Assembly (NCBI GenBank): GCA_002422425.1
Contig: DIVG01000029.1
Span: 15,043 to 35,418, forward strand
Reading direction: 5' to 3'
Length of the DNA stretch: 20,376 nt
From: Akkermansiaceae bacterium UBA6138
GTDB lineage: Bacteria > Verrucomicrobiota > Verrucomicrobiia > Verrucomicrobiales > DEV007
Shown here: positions 7,893 through 16,281 of the stretch, piece after piece
Position numbering within the stretch: the first letter of the stretch is position 1
Layout: the number at the start of each line of letters is the position of its first letter
The notes under the pieces: model-generated
What the model was told of the DNA's origin: nothing
Seen by the model: the letters and a program-made list of their open reading frames with translations, nothing else
Database searches by the model: none
Translations under genes and position numbers: made by a program

Positions 7893-9173
7893 ATGAATCA
7901 TGCGACTTTTGATGTGATTGTGATCGGTGCCGGCCCGGCCGGTTCGACAACCGCCTCGCTCCTTGCGGCCCGTGGCCATCGGGTCCTCGTGCTTGAGAAA
8001 GAGAAGTTCCCCCGCTACCACGTGGGGGAGTCGATGATGCCCTTCTGCTGGTTCACTCTGGACCGTCTCGGGCTTGTCGGGAAAATGGAGGAAATTGGCT
8101 ATCAGCAGAAGCATAGCGTGCAGTTTGTCTCGACCGACGGAGTTATCTCGAAGCCGTTTTATTTCTTCGAACACGATGCGCACCCTTCCGCCGTGACCTG
8201 GCAGGTGGAGCGGAGCGAGTTTGACCAGATGCTGGTCGAGAGAGCTCGCGAGTGCGGGGCCGAGGTTCGGGAGCAGCACCGCGTTCTTGACGTCCTCCGT
8301 GACAGTGAAGGGAAGGTTCACGGTGTGGCCGCCGGGGCCGCTGACGGCAGCCGTCATGAGTTCCATGCCCGCGTCGTCGTTGATGCCTCGGGGCGGGACT
8401 GCCTCGTCTCTTCGAAGAATCAGTGGCGCAAGCGGGATCCCGAACTCAACAAAATTGCGATATGGACCTACTTTGAAGGGGCGTTGCGCGATCCCGGACT
8501 CGATGCCGGTTCCACCACCGTCGCCTATGTTCCCGAAAAGGGCTGGTTCTGGTATATTCCGATGAGGAACAATAGGGTCAGTGTAGGGATCGTTGCGGAT
8601 CGCGACTATCTCTATCGCGACTCCCGTGATCCGGCGGAGATTTTCAAGCGCGAGATTGAGGAAAATGTCTGGATTAAAGAGCATCTCTCGGTGGGGCGTC
8701 AGGTTGGGCAATATTGGGTCACGGGTGAATACAGCTATCGCTCGAGCTACTGCGCGGCCGACGGTCTTCTCCTCGCGGGTGATGCGTTCGCCTTCCTTGA
8801 CCCGGTTTTTTCCTCGGGGGTTTTCCTCGCACTCAAATCGGGGGAATTCGCGGCAGATGCGATCCACGAGGCGCTCTCATGCGACGACACCTCGGCAGAG
8901 CAGTTCCGTCGCTATGGTGAGGATCTTTGTCTCGCGATTGAGCGCATGCGAAAGATCGTTTACGCCTTCTATCATCCCGAATTCAGCTTCGGAAAATTGG
9001 TCAAAAGACATCCCGATCTTCGACCGGCCCTCACGGATCTTCTCGTTGGAAATATTTTTGTGGATCAGTTTGACGATCTTTTTGCGGCAGTCTGCGGGAT
9101 ATGCGAGCTGCCCGCCGAATTGCCTTACGGACGACAGGTGGCCCCGGCTGTGTCTGTCGCCGTCCCCGGGTAA
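7893..9173 (+). CDS. Flavin-dependent halogenase-like FAD oxidoreductase
   Basis: A 426-residue flavoprotein of the halogenase / geranylgeranyl-reductase superfamily. Visible motifs are the FAD-binding GAGPAG (12-17), HVGES (43-47), DASGRD (164-169), LLAGDAFAFLDP with the second FAD contact (293-304), the halogenase signature WxWxIP as WFWYIP (218-223), and FxxPxxSxG as FLDPVFSSG (301-309). K73 in GYQQKHSVQF is positioned like the active-site Lys of PltA/CmlS-type halogenases; this is an eye alignment. The enzyme would use reduced FAD, oxygen and chloride or bromide to halogenate an electron-rich substrate, but non-halogenating oxidoreductases exist in the same superfamily. No flavin reductase or carrier protein is encoded nearby in the window. 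The start is ATG 7893, which opens into the Rossmann strand FDVIVIGAG; longer upstream frames overlap the UbiC-like gene. Confidence 0.85.
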   Translation: MNHATFDVIVIGAGPAGSTTASLLAARGHRVLVLEKEKFPRYHVGESMMPFCWFTLDRLGLVGKMEEIGYQQKHSVQFVSTDGVISKPFYFFEHDAHPSAVTWQVERSEFDQMLVERARECGAEVREQHRVLDVLRDSEGKVHGVAAGAADGSRHEFHARVVVDASGRDCLVSSKNQWRKRDPELNKIAIWTYFEGALRDPGLDAGSTTVAYVPEKGWFWYIPMRNNRVSVGIVADRDYLYRDSRDPAEIFKREIEENVWIKEHLSVGRQVGQYWVTGEYSYRSSYCAADGLLLAGDAFAFLDPVFSSGVFLALKSGEFAADAIHEALSCDDTSAEQFRRYGEDLCLAIERMRKIVYAFYHPEFSFGKLVKRHPDLRPALTDLLVGNIFVDQFDDLFAAVCGICELPAELPYGRQVAPAVSVAVPG

Positions 9174-9244
9174 GTTCACCCTGTCCGCCTGGATTCTTCC
9201 CTTGCGGTTATCCCGGCCGGTCCTCCATTCCCGTCCCTTGCCCG

Positions 9245-12200
9245 ATGAACAACTCTCCAGGTAGGCCCTTGCTGGCAGGATTTGTCGTCGTGTTATTTTC
9301 TCTCGCGAGCCCGCTCCGGGGAGGTGAGCTCCCGCCGATCCGGGTAATCCTCGTCACAGGAGGTGCCTCACATGACTACACGAGCCGGAAGGAGATTCTC
9401 ATGCAGGGGATCAGCGAGCGGGTGGCACGGCGGATCGAGTGGGTCGTTCATCATGAGGGTGATGGTGAGAGTGACGTCCAGATCTCTCTGTTTCAGAACA
9501 GTGGCTGGGCTGTCGGATACGATCTTGCCGTTCATGACTACTGTTTTCCCAGGGTCAGGGATCAGCGCTATGTGGATCGCATCCTTGCCCCACATCGGGC
9601 AGGACTTCCCGCCGTTCTTGTCCATGGGGTGATGCATTCCTTCCGCACCGGCGATGGTAGCTGGTTTGAGTTTTGCGGGGCGACTTCACACTACCACGAC
9701 ACGCCAGGGGATTTTACGGTCGAACCGGCGTCCCGTGAAAGCCCCATTCTCGCGGGGATGGATCCGTGGACAATTCACCGTGGTGAGCTCTATCGGACGG
9801 AGCGACTGCACCCCGGTTCTACAGCGCTGACCTTATCCCGTTCCCCGAACGAGGGGACGGCGCAGGCAACGACATGGAGTCATTTTTACGGACCGAAGCA
9901 GGCGAGGATATTCGCCACCACTCTCGGCAACGAGATTCCGACTCTTCTGAACCCTTCCTACCTCGACCTCCTCGCGAAGGGTTTTCTCTGGGCATTTGAT
10001 GAATTGAAGGAAGATCGTTTCGTCTCGATCGCACCGGCAGACTCCCTCGCCGGGCTTGTTCTCTCCGAGCCGGCCGTTCCGCTGCCCCGACCGGGCCCCG
10101 GACTGACCACGCACGGACGAGCCTCGGCTATTTCCACGGCCGGGTCAGCCCTGTTCGCACCTGGCGTAGCGATTGACGGTGATCCTGATACTTACTGGGA
10201 GGCGGCCGGCCCCGGCCCCTGTTCATGGCAGGTCGATATGCGTAAAGAACGTGACCTCGGTGCGGTGATGGTTTCGTGGAAAAGCGAGGCCCCCCGACGG
10301 TTCGAGATAGAGAGTTCAAGGGACGGTCTCTCGTGGCGGTCTCTCCTGGCCGCTTCGGGGGCAGGGGCAGAGCCGATCACGATAGGATTCGACGCCCGGC
10401 CGGTCCGCTACTTACGGGTTTCTATATCAGAGACCACCCCGGGTTTTGTCCCGGGAATCCGTGAAGTCGCGGCTTATGAGCGGATGGACGATATGCCCTC
10501 CGCTTTTCCGGATTTTACCAGTATCAATGGGGCTCCGCGTGCCGTACTCCCGAGGATAGCAGCGAAAGAACCGCGACCGCCTTTACGAGTGGCGCGAGAC
10601 TGGCGTTTGGCTGCATGGGAGACATTTCCGGCGGGCTTGGAGGTCATTGAGATCACTCCCACTGCTTCCGGCGGAGCGTTTGTGCTGGGGCGGAGAGGGG
10701 CTTGCGGGTCGCGCGATGTTTACCTCGCGACACCGACAGGTGAAGAGCAGTTTACCTTTCGACGATTCCTTACCGACCTCCCTGCGACGACGACCGTAAG
10801 CTGGGATGGGGAGTGGCTCTATACTCTCGAAGGGTTCGAGCTGAACGCCTATCGTGACACAAACGGCGATGGTGCGGCGGACGAGCGGTCACGTATCGGA
10901 AAAATTTTCACTCTCTCGGAACGCATCGCGCCGATCAAGCCGACCTGGTCCCGGTTCCGGGCCGGGCCCGACGGTTGGTTCTACGCCATCATCGAAACCC
11001 CTCACAAAATCCCCGGAGTGAACTCCCTCCGCGATCCCGTTTGTCTGCCCCGACATGGTCTGATGCGTTTTCGCGGGTCAGGATCCGGGCTTCGCGTTGT
11101 GGCGGAGGCCGATTCCGCTCTCGCTGATTTTCATTTCGGGAAGTCGGGAGCGATTTTTCTTCGATCATCGCTTCTCGGGAGCAGCCGCTGGAATGAGAGC
11201 GGTCCGGAGATTCGACACCTTCCGGCCCTTCCCGGAAAAGCCTGGCAGGATCTGCCGCCTCTTGTCTGGCCGCCATCTCATGCCGGAGATTATCGCTGGG
11301 GCGATTTTCAATTTATAGAGGACAATAATCGTCTCTATGTTAGAGGGGAGGATGGTATTTTTACTCTAACGGCTGAAATTGAGGGGCTTGCTCAAGCCGC
11401 TGGCGTCGGCCGCAGTCGCTTTTGGTTCGTCACCAAGGGCGGCGAACCCGGAAGGTCCGGTGGACTTGGTCTCATGACTCGGGCAGGGAGAGAACGTGAA
11501 CGGCGTGTGGACTGGGACGTAATCGCAACGAGGGACCTCGGGGCTACTCTTTCGTCGCCGATCCCCGCCGTCAGGACCGAGGCAGTTTTTGAGATATTAA
11601 GAAGAAAACACCCGCCTCTCCGTGAGTGGGCGATGCTCTCCGGGTCAGACCCGGCCCTCGGTTCAGCCGGGGTAGTGGCGGCAGCGCTCTCTGCTTCCGG
11701 GGATGAACGGGCCATCGAGTGGCTTATCAGGGCGACTTCCAGTCCTGATCCGCCACTTCAGGCACTCGCTTTTCGCCATCTCGGCGATCATCCCGGCGTG
11801 AGAAATCACCCCGTTTTCGGCGAGATTAGTCGTTCCACGGTGGCGGCGGTCACCGGTGAGATTCTCTCGGCGATGGAACGCACCGGCTCGGCCGCACCAG
11901 GACTCGATGAACTGGCGATGAACCTCGCAGGGCACCCCGATCAGCTTCTTGCGGCAACGTCACGAGCTTTTTTGCGGGCCCGCGGTTCGGTAGCGGAGTG
12001 CTTCTCGACTATTGATAACAAATCAAAAGAAGAAGCGTGGCCCGTGGCCTTCGAGGTGCTCTCCGGTATTCGACAGCGTTCCGTGGTCGATGGTATCGTC
12101 CTGCGCCTTAAAAAAACAGGGTCCGCCCGGATGCGAACCCTCGGTATCGAGGCGCTTCTGGCGCTCTATTATGATGACACTGTAAACCGTCGCCCCTGGG

Positions 12201-13426
12201 AGGGCACCGCCGCCGTTCATTCGTATCTGCACTCCCTCATGCAAGACCACCGGGTCGATCATGCCGGGCTTCTCCGCGGCATGGCCGCCGCCGGTGTTTC
12301 CCTGCCGTCTCCCTCGATCCTCTTTGATCTGGCGGCGGATTCCGTGCCTCTCGAGCCGTTCGTGGTTCAGGCATTGTCGTCACTTGGCTCTTCCGACGCG
12401 GCGGCGATCCCTCGTCGAGTCATGCCGTGGCTCGAAGACGTGGCAAAAAGTCCCAAGCGGGATATCGAACTTCGCAGGAAAGCACTTGGACTTCTTATCA
12501 CCCACGGGGACAGTGAGCGTTATCGGTCTCGTTTTGATGATCTTGTGACTTTCCGTGCCATTTCACCGGACGGTGAGGGGGGGCGCGATTTGTTGAGCCG
12601 CTGGTTCGCCCGGCGGGATCACCTCTTGCAGCTTCCGTGGCTGATTCAGGAGAGCGCCAGCGAGCAGGAAAGCACGGCAGCTCTCGCATGGGCGACTATC
12701 CTCGCCGTCAAAGCGGAACAAATGACTTCAGAAGTCGAACGCGAGCGGATCTCCGCCCACTTCGACGCCACCCTGGCGCAAAGGTCAACTCCCGGTCCTC
12801 TAGGAGCGCTCCTCGCGGCGCTACCCTGGGCAGGAGAGGAAGAAGCCTCAAAAATTCTTGCTGCCGCCCGCGATTACCCCGCTGAGACTTTCCGGGAAGA
12901 GGCAGGGCAAATGGTGTTCGAGCGGGTCTTTTCCGGCAGAGACGGATCCCGGCCGACCTCTGCCGGTGAGGTCGGGACCGGGGCACTCACGGCGCTGGTC
13001 TCTTCGCCACTCGGAGACCCTTTTGTCGGGCGACACCTTTTCAGGCAGCTTGCCTGTGATGCCTGTCACAATGTCCACGGAGAGGGGCCCGCTTTCGGGC
13101 CTGACCTCACTAACTCCGCCCTCCGGCGTTCCCTTCCCCATCTCATCGACTCGATTCTCAGCCGCGGCGAGTTGTCGCCTGCTCCGTCACGCGTGGCTCT
13201 CTTTGAGCTGACGGAAGGACGTCGACTGTTCGGATTTGAGACGGGAAGCCGGGGCAGCCAACGGGATCTCCGGGATCGTGCCGGCAATGCTTTTTCAGTC
13301 GAGTCAGGCCAGATCACGAGGGTGGTTCCGGCGGCAGGCGGAATCATGGTCTGCGATTCCGCCGGAATGCTCCCGACGAACGAATTTGCCTCCCTTTTGC
13401 GCTACCTTGAGTCTCTTTCCGAGTAA
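9245..13426 (+). CDS. Secreted ThuA / F5-8C / propeller / HEAT / cytochrome c multidomain protein
   Basis: A 1393-residue exported protein. Order: signal peptide (about 1-26); ThuA-like domain, a class I glutamine-amidotransferase-like fold (about 31-255; VILVTGGASHDY, LVHGVMHSF, FCGATSHYHDTPGDF); F5/8 type C carbohydrate-binding-like domain (about 295-412; VAIDGDPDTYWEA, RYLRVSI); a degenerate beta-propeller of the type seen in Pirellula/Verrucomicrobium putative membrane-bound dehydrogenases (about 450-745; calcium-loop-like DTNGDGAADE); a long alpha-helical HEAT-like region (about 775-1218); and a C-terminal heme-binding domain of the Pirellula/Verrucomicrobium type with C1271-D-A-C1274-H1275, GPAFGPDLT and a likely axial Met in AGMLP. 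ThuA proteins are linked to sugar metabolism and the heme domain suggests electron transfer, so oxidation of a carbohydrate-like substrate is a reasonable guess. The start at 9245 opens directly into the signal peptide; the 144 bp of open frame before it overlap the flavoprotein gene. Confidence 0.85.
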   Translation: MNNSPGRPLLAGFVVVLFSLASPLRGGELPPIRVILVTGGASHDYTSRKEILMQGISERVARRIEWVVHHEGDGESDVQISLFQNSGWAVGYDLAVHDYCFPRVRDQRYVDRILAPHRAGLPAVLVHGVMHSFRTGDGSWFEFCGATSHYHDTPGDFTVEPASRESPILAGMDPWTIHRGELYRTERLHPGSTALTLSRSPNEGTAQATTWSHFYGPKQARIFATTLGNEIPTLLNPSYLDLLAKGFLWAFDELKEDRFVSIAPADSLAGLVLSEPAVPLPRPGPGLTTHGRASAISTAGSALFAPGVAIDGDPDTYWEAAGPGPCSWQVDMRKERDLGAVMVSWKSEAPRRFEIESSRDGLSWRSLLAASGAGAEPITIGFDARPVRYLRVSISETTPGFVPGIREVAAYERMDDMPSAFPDFTSINGAPRAVLPRIAAKEPRPPLRVARDWRLAAWETFPAGLEVIEITPTASGGAFVLGRRGACGSRDVYLATPTGEEQFTFRRFLTDLPATTTVSWDGEWLYTLEGFELNAYRDTNGDGAADERSRIGKIFTLSERIAPIKPTWSRFRAGPDGWFYAIIETPHKIPGVNSLRDPVCLPRHGLMRFRGSGSGLRVVAEADSALADFHFGKSGAIFLRSSLLGSSRWNESGPEIRHLPALPGKAWQDLPPLVWPPSHAGDYRWGDFQFIEDNNRLYVRGEDGIFTLTAEIEGLAQAAGVGRSRFWFVTKGGEPGRSGGLGLMTRAGRERERRVDWDVIATRDLGATLSSPIPAVRTEAVFEILRRKHPPLREWAMLSGSDPALGSAGVVAAALSASGDERAIEWLIRATSSPDPPLQALAFRHLGDHPGVRNHPVFGEISRSTVAAVTGEILSAMERTGSAAPGLDELAMNLAGHPDQLLAATSRAFLRARGSVAECFSTIDNKSKEEAWPVAFEVLSGIRQRSVVDGIVLRLKKTGSARMRTLGIEALLALYYDDTVNRRPWEGTAAVHSYLHSLMQDHRVDHAGLLRGMAAAGVSLPSPSILFDLAADSVPLEPFVVQALSSLGSSDAAAIPRRVMPWLEDVAKSPKRDIELRRKALGLLITHGDSERYRSRFDDLVTFRAISPDGEGGRDLLSRWFARRDHLLQLPWLIQESASEQESTAALAWATILAVKAEQMTSEVERERISAHFDATLAQRSTPGPLGALLAALPWAGEEEASKILAAARDYPAETFREEAGQMVFERVFSGRDGSRPTSAGEVGTGALTALVSSPLGDPFVGRHLFRQLACDACHNVHGEGPAFGPDLTNSALRRSLPHLIDSILSRGELSPAPSRVALFELTEGRRLFGFETGSRGSQRDLRDRAGNAFSVESGQITRVVPAAGGIMVCDSAGMLPTNEFASLLRYLESLSE

Positions 13427-13511
13427 CCGTTCGGCCAGACAGAGCCGATTTACCGAATCCGATCCCTTTGATCCGGCCAGCTCCGGCCCCAAAAATCCCG
13501 ATACATCAGGG

Positions 13512-13539
13512 TTGATCGCGGGACTTCCGACAGTAGACT
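13512..13539 (+). promoter_or_regulatory. Candidate sigma70-type promoter for tRNA-Ile2
   Basis: TTGATC (13512-13517) and TAGACT (13534-13539) are spaced by 16 nt; each matches the consensus at 4 of 6 positions. Transcription would begin near 13546, four bases before the mature tRNA 5' end. The position fits a tRNA promoter well; the hexamers are only moderate. Confidence 0.45.
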
Positions 13540-13548
13540 CCTCTTCTA

Positions 13549-13623
<75 letters not shown>

Positions 13624-13782
13624 TGATTTTGAATGAGTTACGCATCATCAAAAAGGGTAATGGAATCCAGGTGGGCAAAAGGGGGAAATCGGGTTTCCAC
13701 CATTTGGCGGAGACTCACTTCGATGGGGATGGCCTGCTGGATTATGGCGAGCACCGTTCATTCACGGAGCGAGATTGCTCAA

Positions 13783-13863
13783 TACCGGCGGCGGGACTCG
13801 AACCCGCACTTCGTTGGAAACTCGATTTTGAATCGAGCGCGTCTACCATTCCGCCACACCGGC
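13783..13863 (-). tRNA. tRNA-Leu (anticodon CAA)
   Basis: An 81-nt class II tRNA on the minus strand. Acceptor 5' strand GCCGGTG pairs with CGCCGGT, with a G1-U72 wobble at the terminal pair. The D arm contains GGTAGAC. The anticodon stem is CTCGA/TCGAG with loop TTCAAAA, and the anticodon CAA lies at 13830-13828. A long variable arm (TTC/GAA stem) confirms the Leu class. The T arm is GCGGG-TTCGAGT-CCCGC and the discriminator is A (13783). CCA is not encoded. It reads UUG codons. Confidence 0.95.
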
Positions 13864-13882
13864 CTTAACTGATCGAAGCGGG

Positions 13883-13911
13883 AACCTAATGTCGGGGAGC
13901 AGGAAAATCAA
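13883..13911 (-). promoter_or_regulatory. Weak candidate promoter for tRNA-Leu
   Basis: On the minus strand, TTGATT (13911-13906) and TAGGTT (13888-13883) have an ideal 17-nt spacer, but the -10 box matches the consensus at only 3 of 6 positions. Transcription would begin about 10-15 nt before the mature 5' end. Tentative. Confidence 0.25.
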
Positions 13912-14004
13912 GAGGCAGTGAGAGGTAGGCAGGGCGGCTTTCTCTAAACCGGACCGATCCGGCTGCCGGGGGCAACATGAACGCGCATGGCGCGAATGGG
14001 CGGA

Positions 14005-14032
14005 TTGGCCGCGGGTGAAATGCCTTTATTCT
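14005..14032 (+). promoter_or_regulatory. Candidate promoter for the DUF1549 / PPC / cytochrome operon
   Basis: TTGGCC (14005-14010) and TATTCT (14027-14032) are separated by 16 nt. The -10 matches the consensus at 4 of 6 positions and the -35 is weaker. The implied start near 14039 leaves a leader of about 23 nt before ATG 14062, with no Shine-Dalgarno in it. Eye-based. Confidence 0.3.
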
Positions 14033-14061
14033 AGCGAGGTTTCTTCCCGACGTCCTGCCGT

Positions 14062-16278
14062 ATGACATTCCCCAGCCGAAAGTATCTCCTTCCGGGCCTT
14101 ATTGCTCTTGTGCCTTGGTCAGGACAGGCGGAGGAGGCATCAAGACCGCTCAATTTCGTTAACGACGTTGTCCCGGTTCTCACAAAAGCGGACTGCAATA
14201 CGGGAGGGTGTCACGCCAAAGCAGTGACCGGGCAGCGCGGATTCCGTCTTTCTTTGCTTGGTTTCGAACCGGAGGATGACTACGAGCACATCGTGAAAGA
14301 GGGCAGGGGACGCCGGGTTTTTCCTGCGGCGCCGGAACAGAGCCTGCTTCTTCTCAAAGCGGCGAACATCGTTCCTCATGGCGGCGGAAAAAAGCTGGAT
14401 CCGCAGTCAGAGGGTTATCAGACGCTTGTGCGATGGATTTCAGAGGGCATGCCCTACCGGTCGGATGAGGACCCGACTCTTACGGCGATCGAGGTAATGC
14501 CTGAGAAAATGTCAATGCAGGTCAAAACGACCCAGCCCCTCAAGGTGACGGCCCGCTATTCCGACGGCACCTCGCGCGACGTGACCGATCTTTCGCTGTT
14601 TGAGGCGAACGACCGCAGCATGGCCGAGGTGGACGCGAGCGGGGTCGTAAAGACCTTCGATCTCCCCGGCAACGTGGCGGTCATGGTGCGCTATGCGGGT
14701 AAAGTTTCCGTTTTCAGCATCTCGATACCGCTGGGAGCTCCGGTCGAGGCGCTGCCGCCGGCGAAAAACTTTATCGATGAGCTTGTTTTCGCCAATTTGA
14801 AATCGATCGGTATACCGCCCTCCCCGGTCATTGATGACACGACCTTTCTGCGCCGGGTTACTCTTGATATCGCGGGTCGGCTCCCGTCGATCGAGGAAGT
14901 CGAAGCGTTTCTTTCCAACTCTGACCCCGGTAGGCGCGATCTGGCGATCGAACGGCTTCTGGGTAGCGCTGACTACGCCGATTTTTTTGCCAACAAGTGG
15001 ACGGCCCTGCTCAAAAACAAGAGGGAGGATGCCGCAGATATCACCGCGAATTTTGCCTTTCACGCCTGGATGCGGGACAGCCTGCTGGCGAACATGCCCT
15101 ACGACGATCTCGTGCGCCAGATCCTCGGTGCGACCGGGACGATCGTTTCGAATCCCCCTGTGGCCTGGTATAAGCGGGTTAAAGAGCCGAATTTACAGCA
15201 GGAGGACGTCGCCCAGCTCTTTCTGGGCGTCAGGACGCAATGCGCCCAGTGCCATCATCATCCCTTCGAGCGCTGGAGTCAGCGTGATTATCACGCGCTA
15301 ACCGCTTTCTTTACGCAGGTAGGGCGCAAGCCCACTGCAATCGCGGGGGAGGATCTGATTTTCCATAAGCGCGGCGTGGCTCTTGTCGAAAATAAGAAGA
15401 CGCAGGAAAAAGTGCTGCCAGCGGCGCTCGGGCAGGAACCACCGAAGATTCTTCCAGACGAAGATCCGCGTCTCCTTCTCGCTGACTGGATGAGCGAGGC
15501 TTCGAACCCTTTCTTTGCGAAGGCATTGGTAAACCGCTACTGGAAACACTTCTTCAAACGCGGTCTCGTCGAGCCCGAGGATGACATCCGCGACACGAAT
15601 CCCGCGACGAATCCCGAGCTGCTCGATGCTCTCGCCAGACACTTTATCGAGAGCGAGTTCGATCTCAGGGCCGTTATCCGCGTCATCACGCAAAGTCAGA
15701 CCTACCAGCTCAGCGCCCTGCCGAACGAGCACAACGCGGTCGATCGACAGAATTTCTCCCACTTTTATCCGAAGCGTCTCCAGGCCGAGGTGCTGCTCGA
15801 TTCCATCGACATGCTCACCGGTGCGAAGACCGACTTTGCCGATCTCCCACCCGGGACGCGCGCGATCTCCCTGCCCGACAACAGTTACAACCGCGCGGCT
15901 CCGTTCCTGAAAGTGTTCGGCCGCCCCGAGGGCGCGAGCGTCTGTGAGTGTGAGCGGGTTCAGTCAAGCAGCCTCGCGCAAAGCCTGCACCTGATGAACT
16001 CCGCAGAGGTTAAGGGCAAGCTTGCCTTCGCGGGTGGCCGCGCCGATCGGCTCGGTAAATCGGAGACGCCTGTTGCCGCGGCGATTCGCGAAATCTACCT
16101 TGCCGCTTTCAGTCGTGAACCCAGCGGCGAGGAATTAAGTATCGCGGAGGAGCATCTGGTGAAAGAGCGCCTCGACGACGCCGGCAAGCCGGTTGCCCCT
16201 GCTGTCGCGAAGAAGCAGGCCTACGAGGATCTGCTCTGGGCGATTCTGAGTACGAAGGAGTTTTTGTATAACCACTGA
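14062..16278 (+). CDS. DUF1549/DUF1553 (PSCyt2/PSD1) exported heme-type protein
   Basis: A 738-residue exported protein of the large planctomycete/verrucomicrobial DUF1549-DUF1553 family. Order: signal peptide (about 1-23, cleavage near GQA); a cytochrome-like domain with C45-NTGG-C50-H51, a CX4CH motif, followed by GFRLSLLGFEPEDDYEHI (about 30-130); a bacterial Ig-like (Big_2) domain (about 143-226; ARYSDGTSRDVTD); DUF1549 (about 235-440) with a second heme-type motif C394-A-Q-C397-H398 in CAQCHHHPFERW; and DUF1553 (about 465-735; NRYWKHFFKRGLVEP, the QTYQLS region). The function is not established; heme attachment and a periplasmic or extracellular redox role are inferred from the motifs. 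The start at 14062 leads straight into the signal peptide. It is the first gene of a three-gene operon; the next ATG lies 3 bases after its stop. Confidence 0.92.
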   Translation: MTFPSRKYLLPGLIALVPWSGQAEEASRPLNFVNDVVPVLTKADCNTGGCHAKAVTGQRGFRLSLLGFEPEDDYEHIVKEGRGRRVFPAAPEQSLLLLKAANIVPHGGGKKLDPQSEGYQTLVRWISEGMPYRSDEDPTLTAIEVMPEKMSMQVKTTQPLKVTARYSDGTSRDVTDLSLFEANDRSMAEVDASGVVKTFDLPGNVAVMVRYAGKVSVFSISIPLGAPVEALPPAKNFIDELVFANLKSIGIPPSPVIDDTTFLRRVTLDIAGRLPSIEEVEAFLSNSDPGRRDLAIERLLGSADYADFFANKWTALLKNKREDAADITANFAFHAWMRDSLLANMPYDDLVRQILGATGTIVSNPPVAWYKRVKEPNLQQEDVAQLFLGVRTQCAQCHHHPFERWSQRDYHALTAFFTQVGRKPTAIAGEDLIFHKRGVALVENKKTQEKVLPAALGQEPPKILPDEDPRLLLADWMSEASNPFFAKALVNRYWKHFFKRGLVEPEDDIRDTNPATNPELLDALARHFIESEFDLRAVIRVITQSQTYQLSALPNEHNAVDRQNFSHFYPKRLQAEVLLDSIDMLTGAKTDFADLPPGTRAISLPDNSYNRAAPFLKVFGRPEGASVCECERVQSSSLAQSLHLMNSAEVKGKLAFAGGRADRLGKSETPVAAAIREIYLAAFSREPSGEELSIAEEHLVKERLDDAGKPVAPAVAKKQAYEDLLWAILSTKEFLYNH

Positions 16279-16281
16279 ATC

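Noticed and set aside
9101..9244. An upstream start for the ThuA protein
   Set aside because: It overlaps the flavoprotein gene in another frame and would bury the signal peptide that starts at ATG 9245.
13629..13872. Two 79-codon plus-strand open frames
   Set aside because: Both read through the antisense of tRNA-Leu, giving the false-ORF signature (AGLEPALRW) common in GC-rich genomes.
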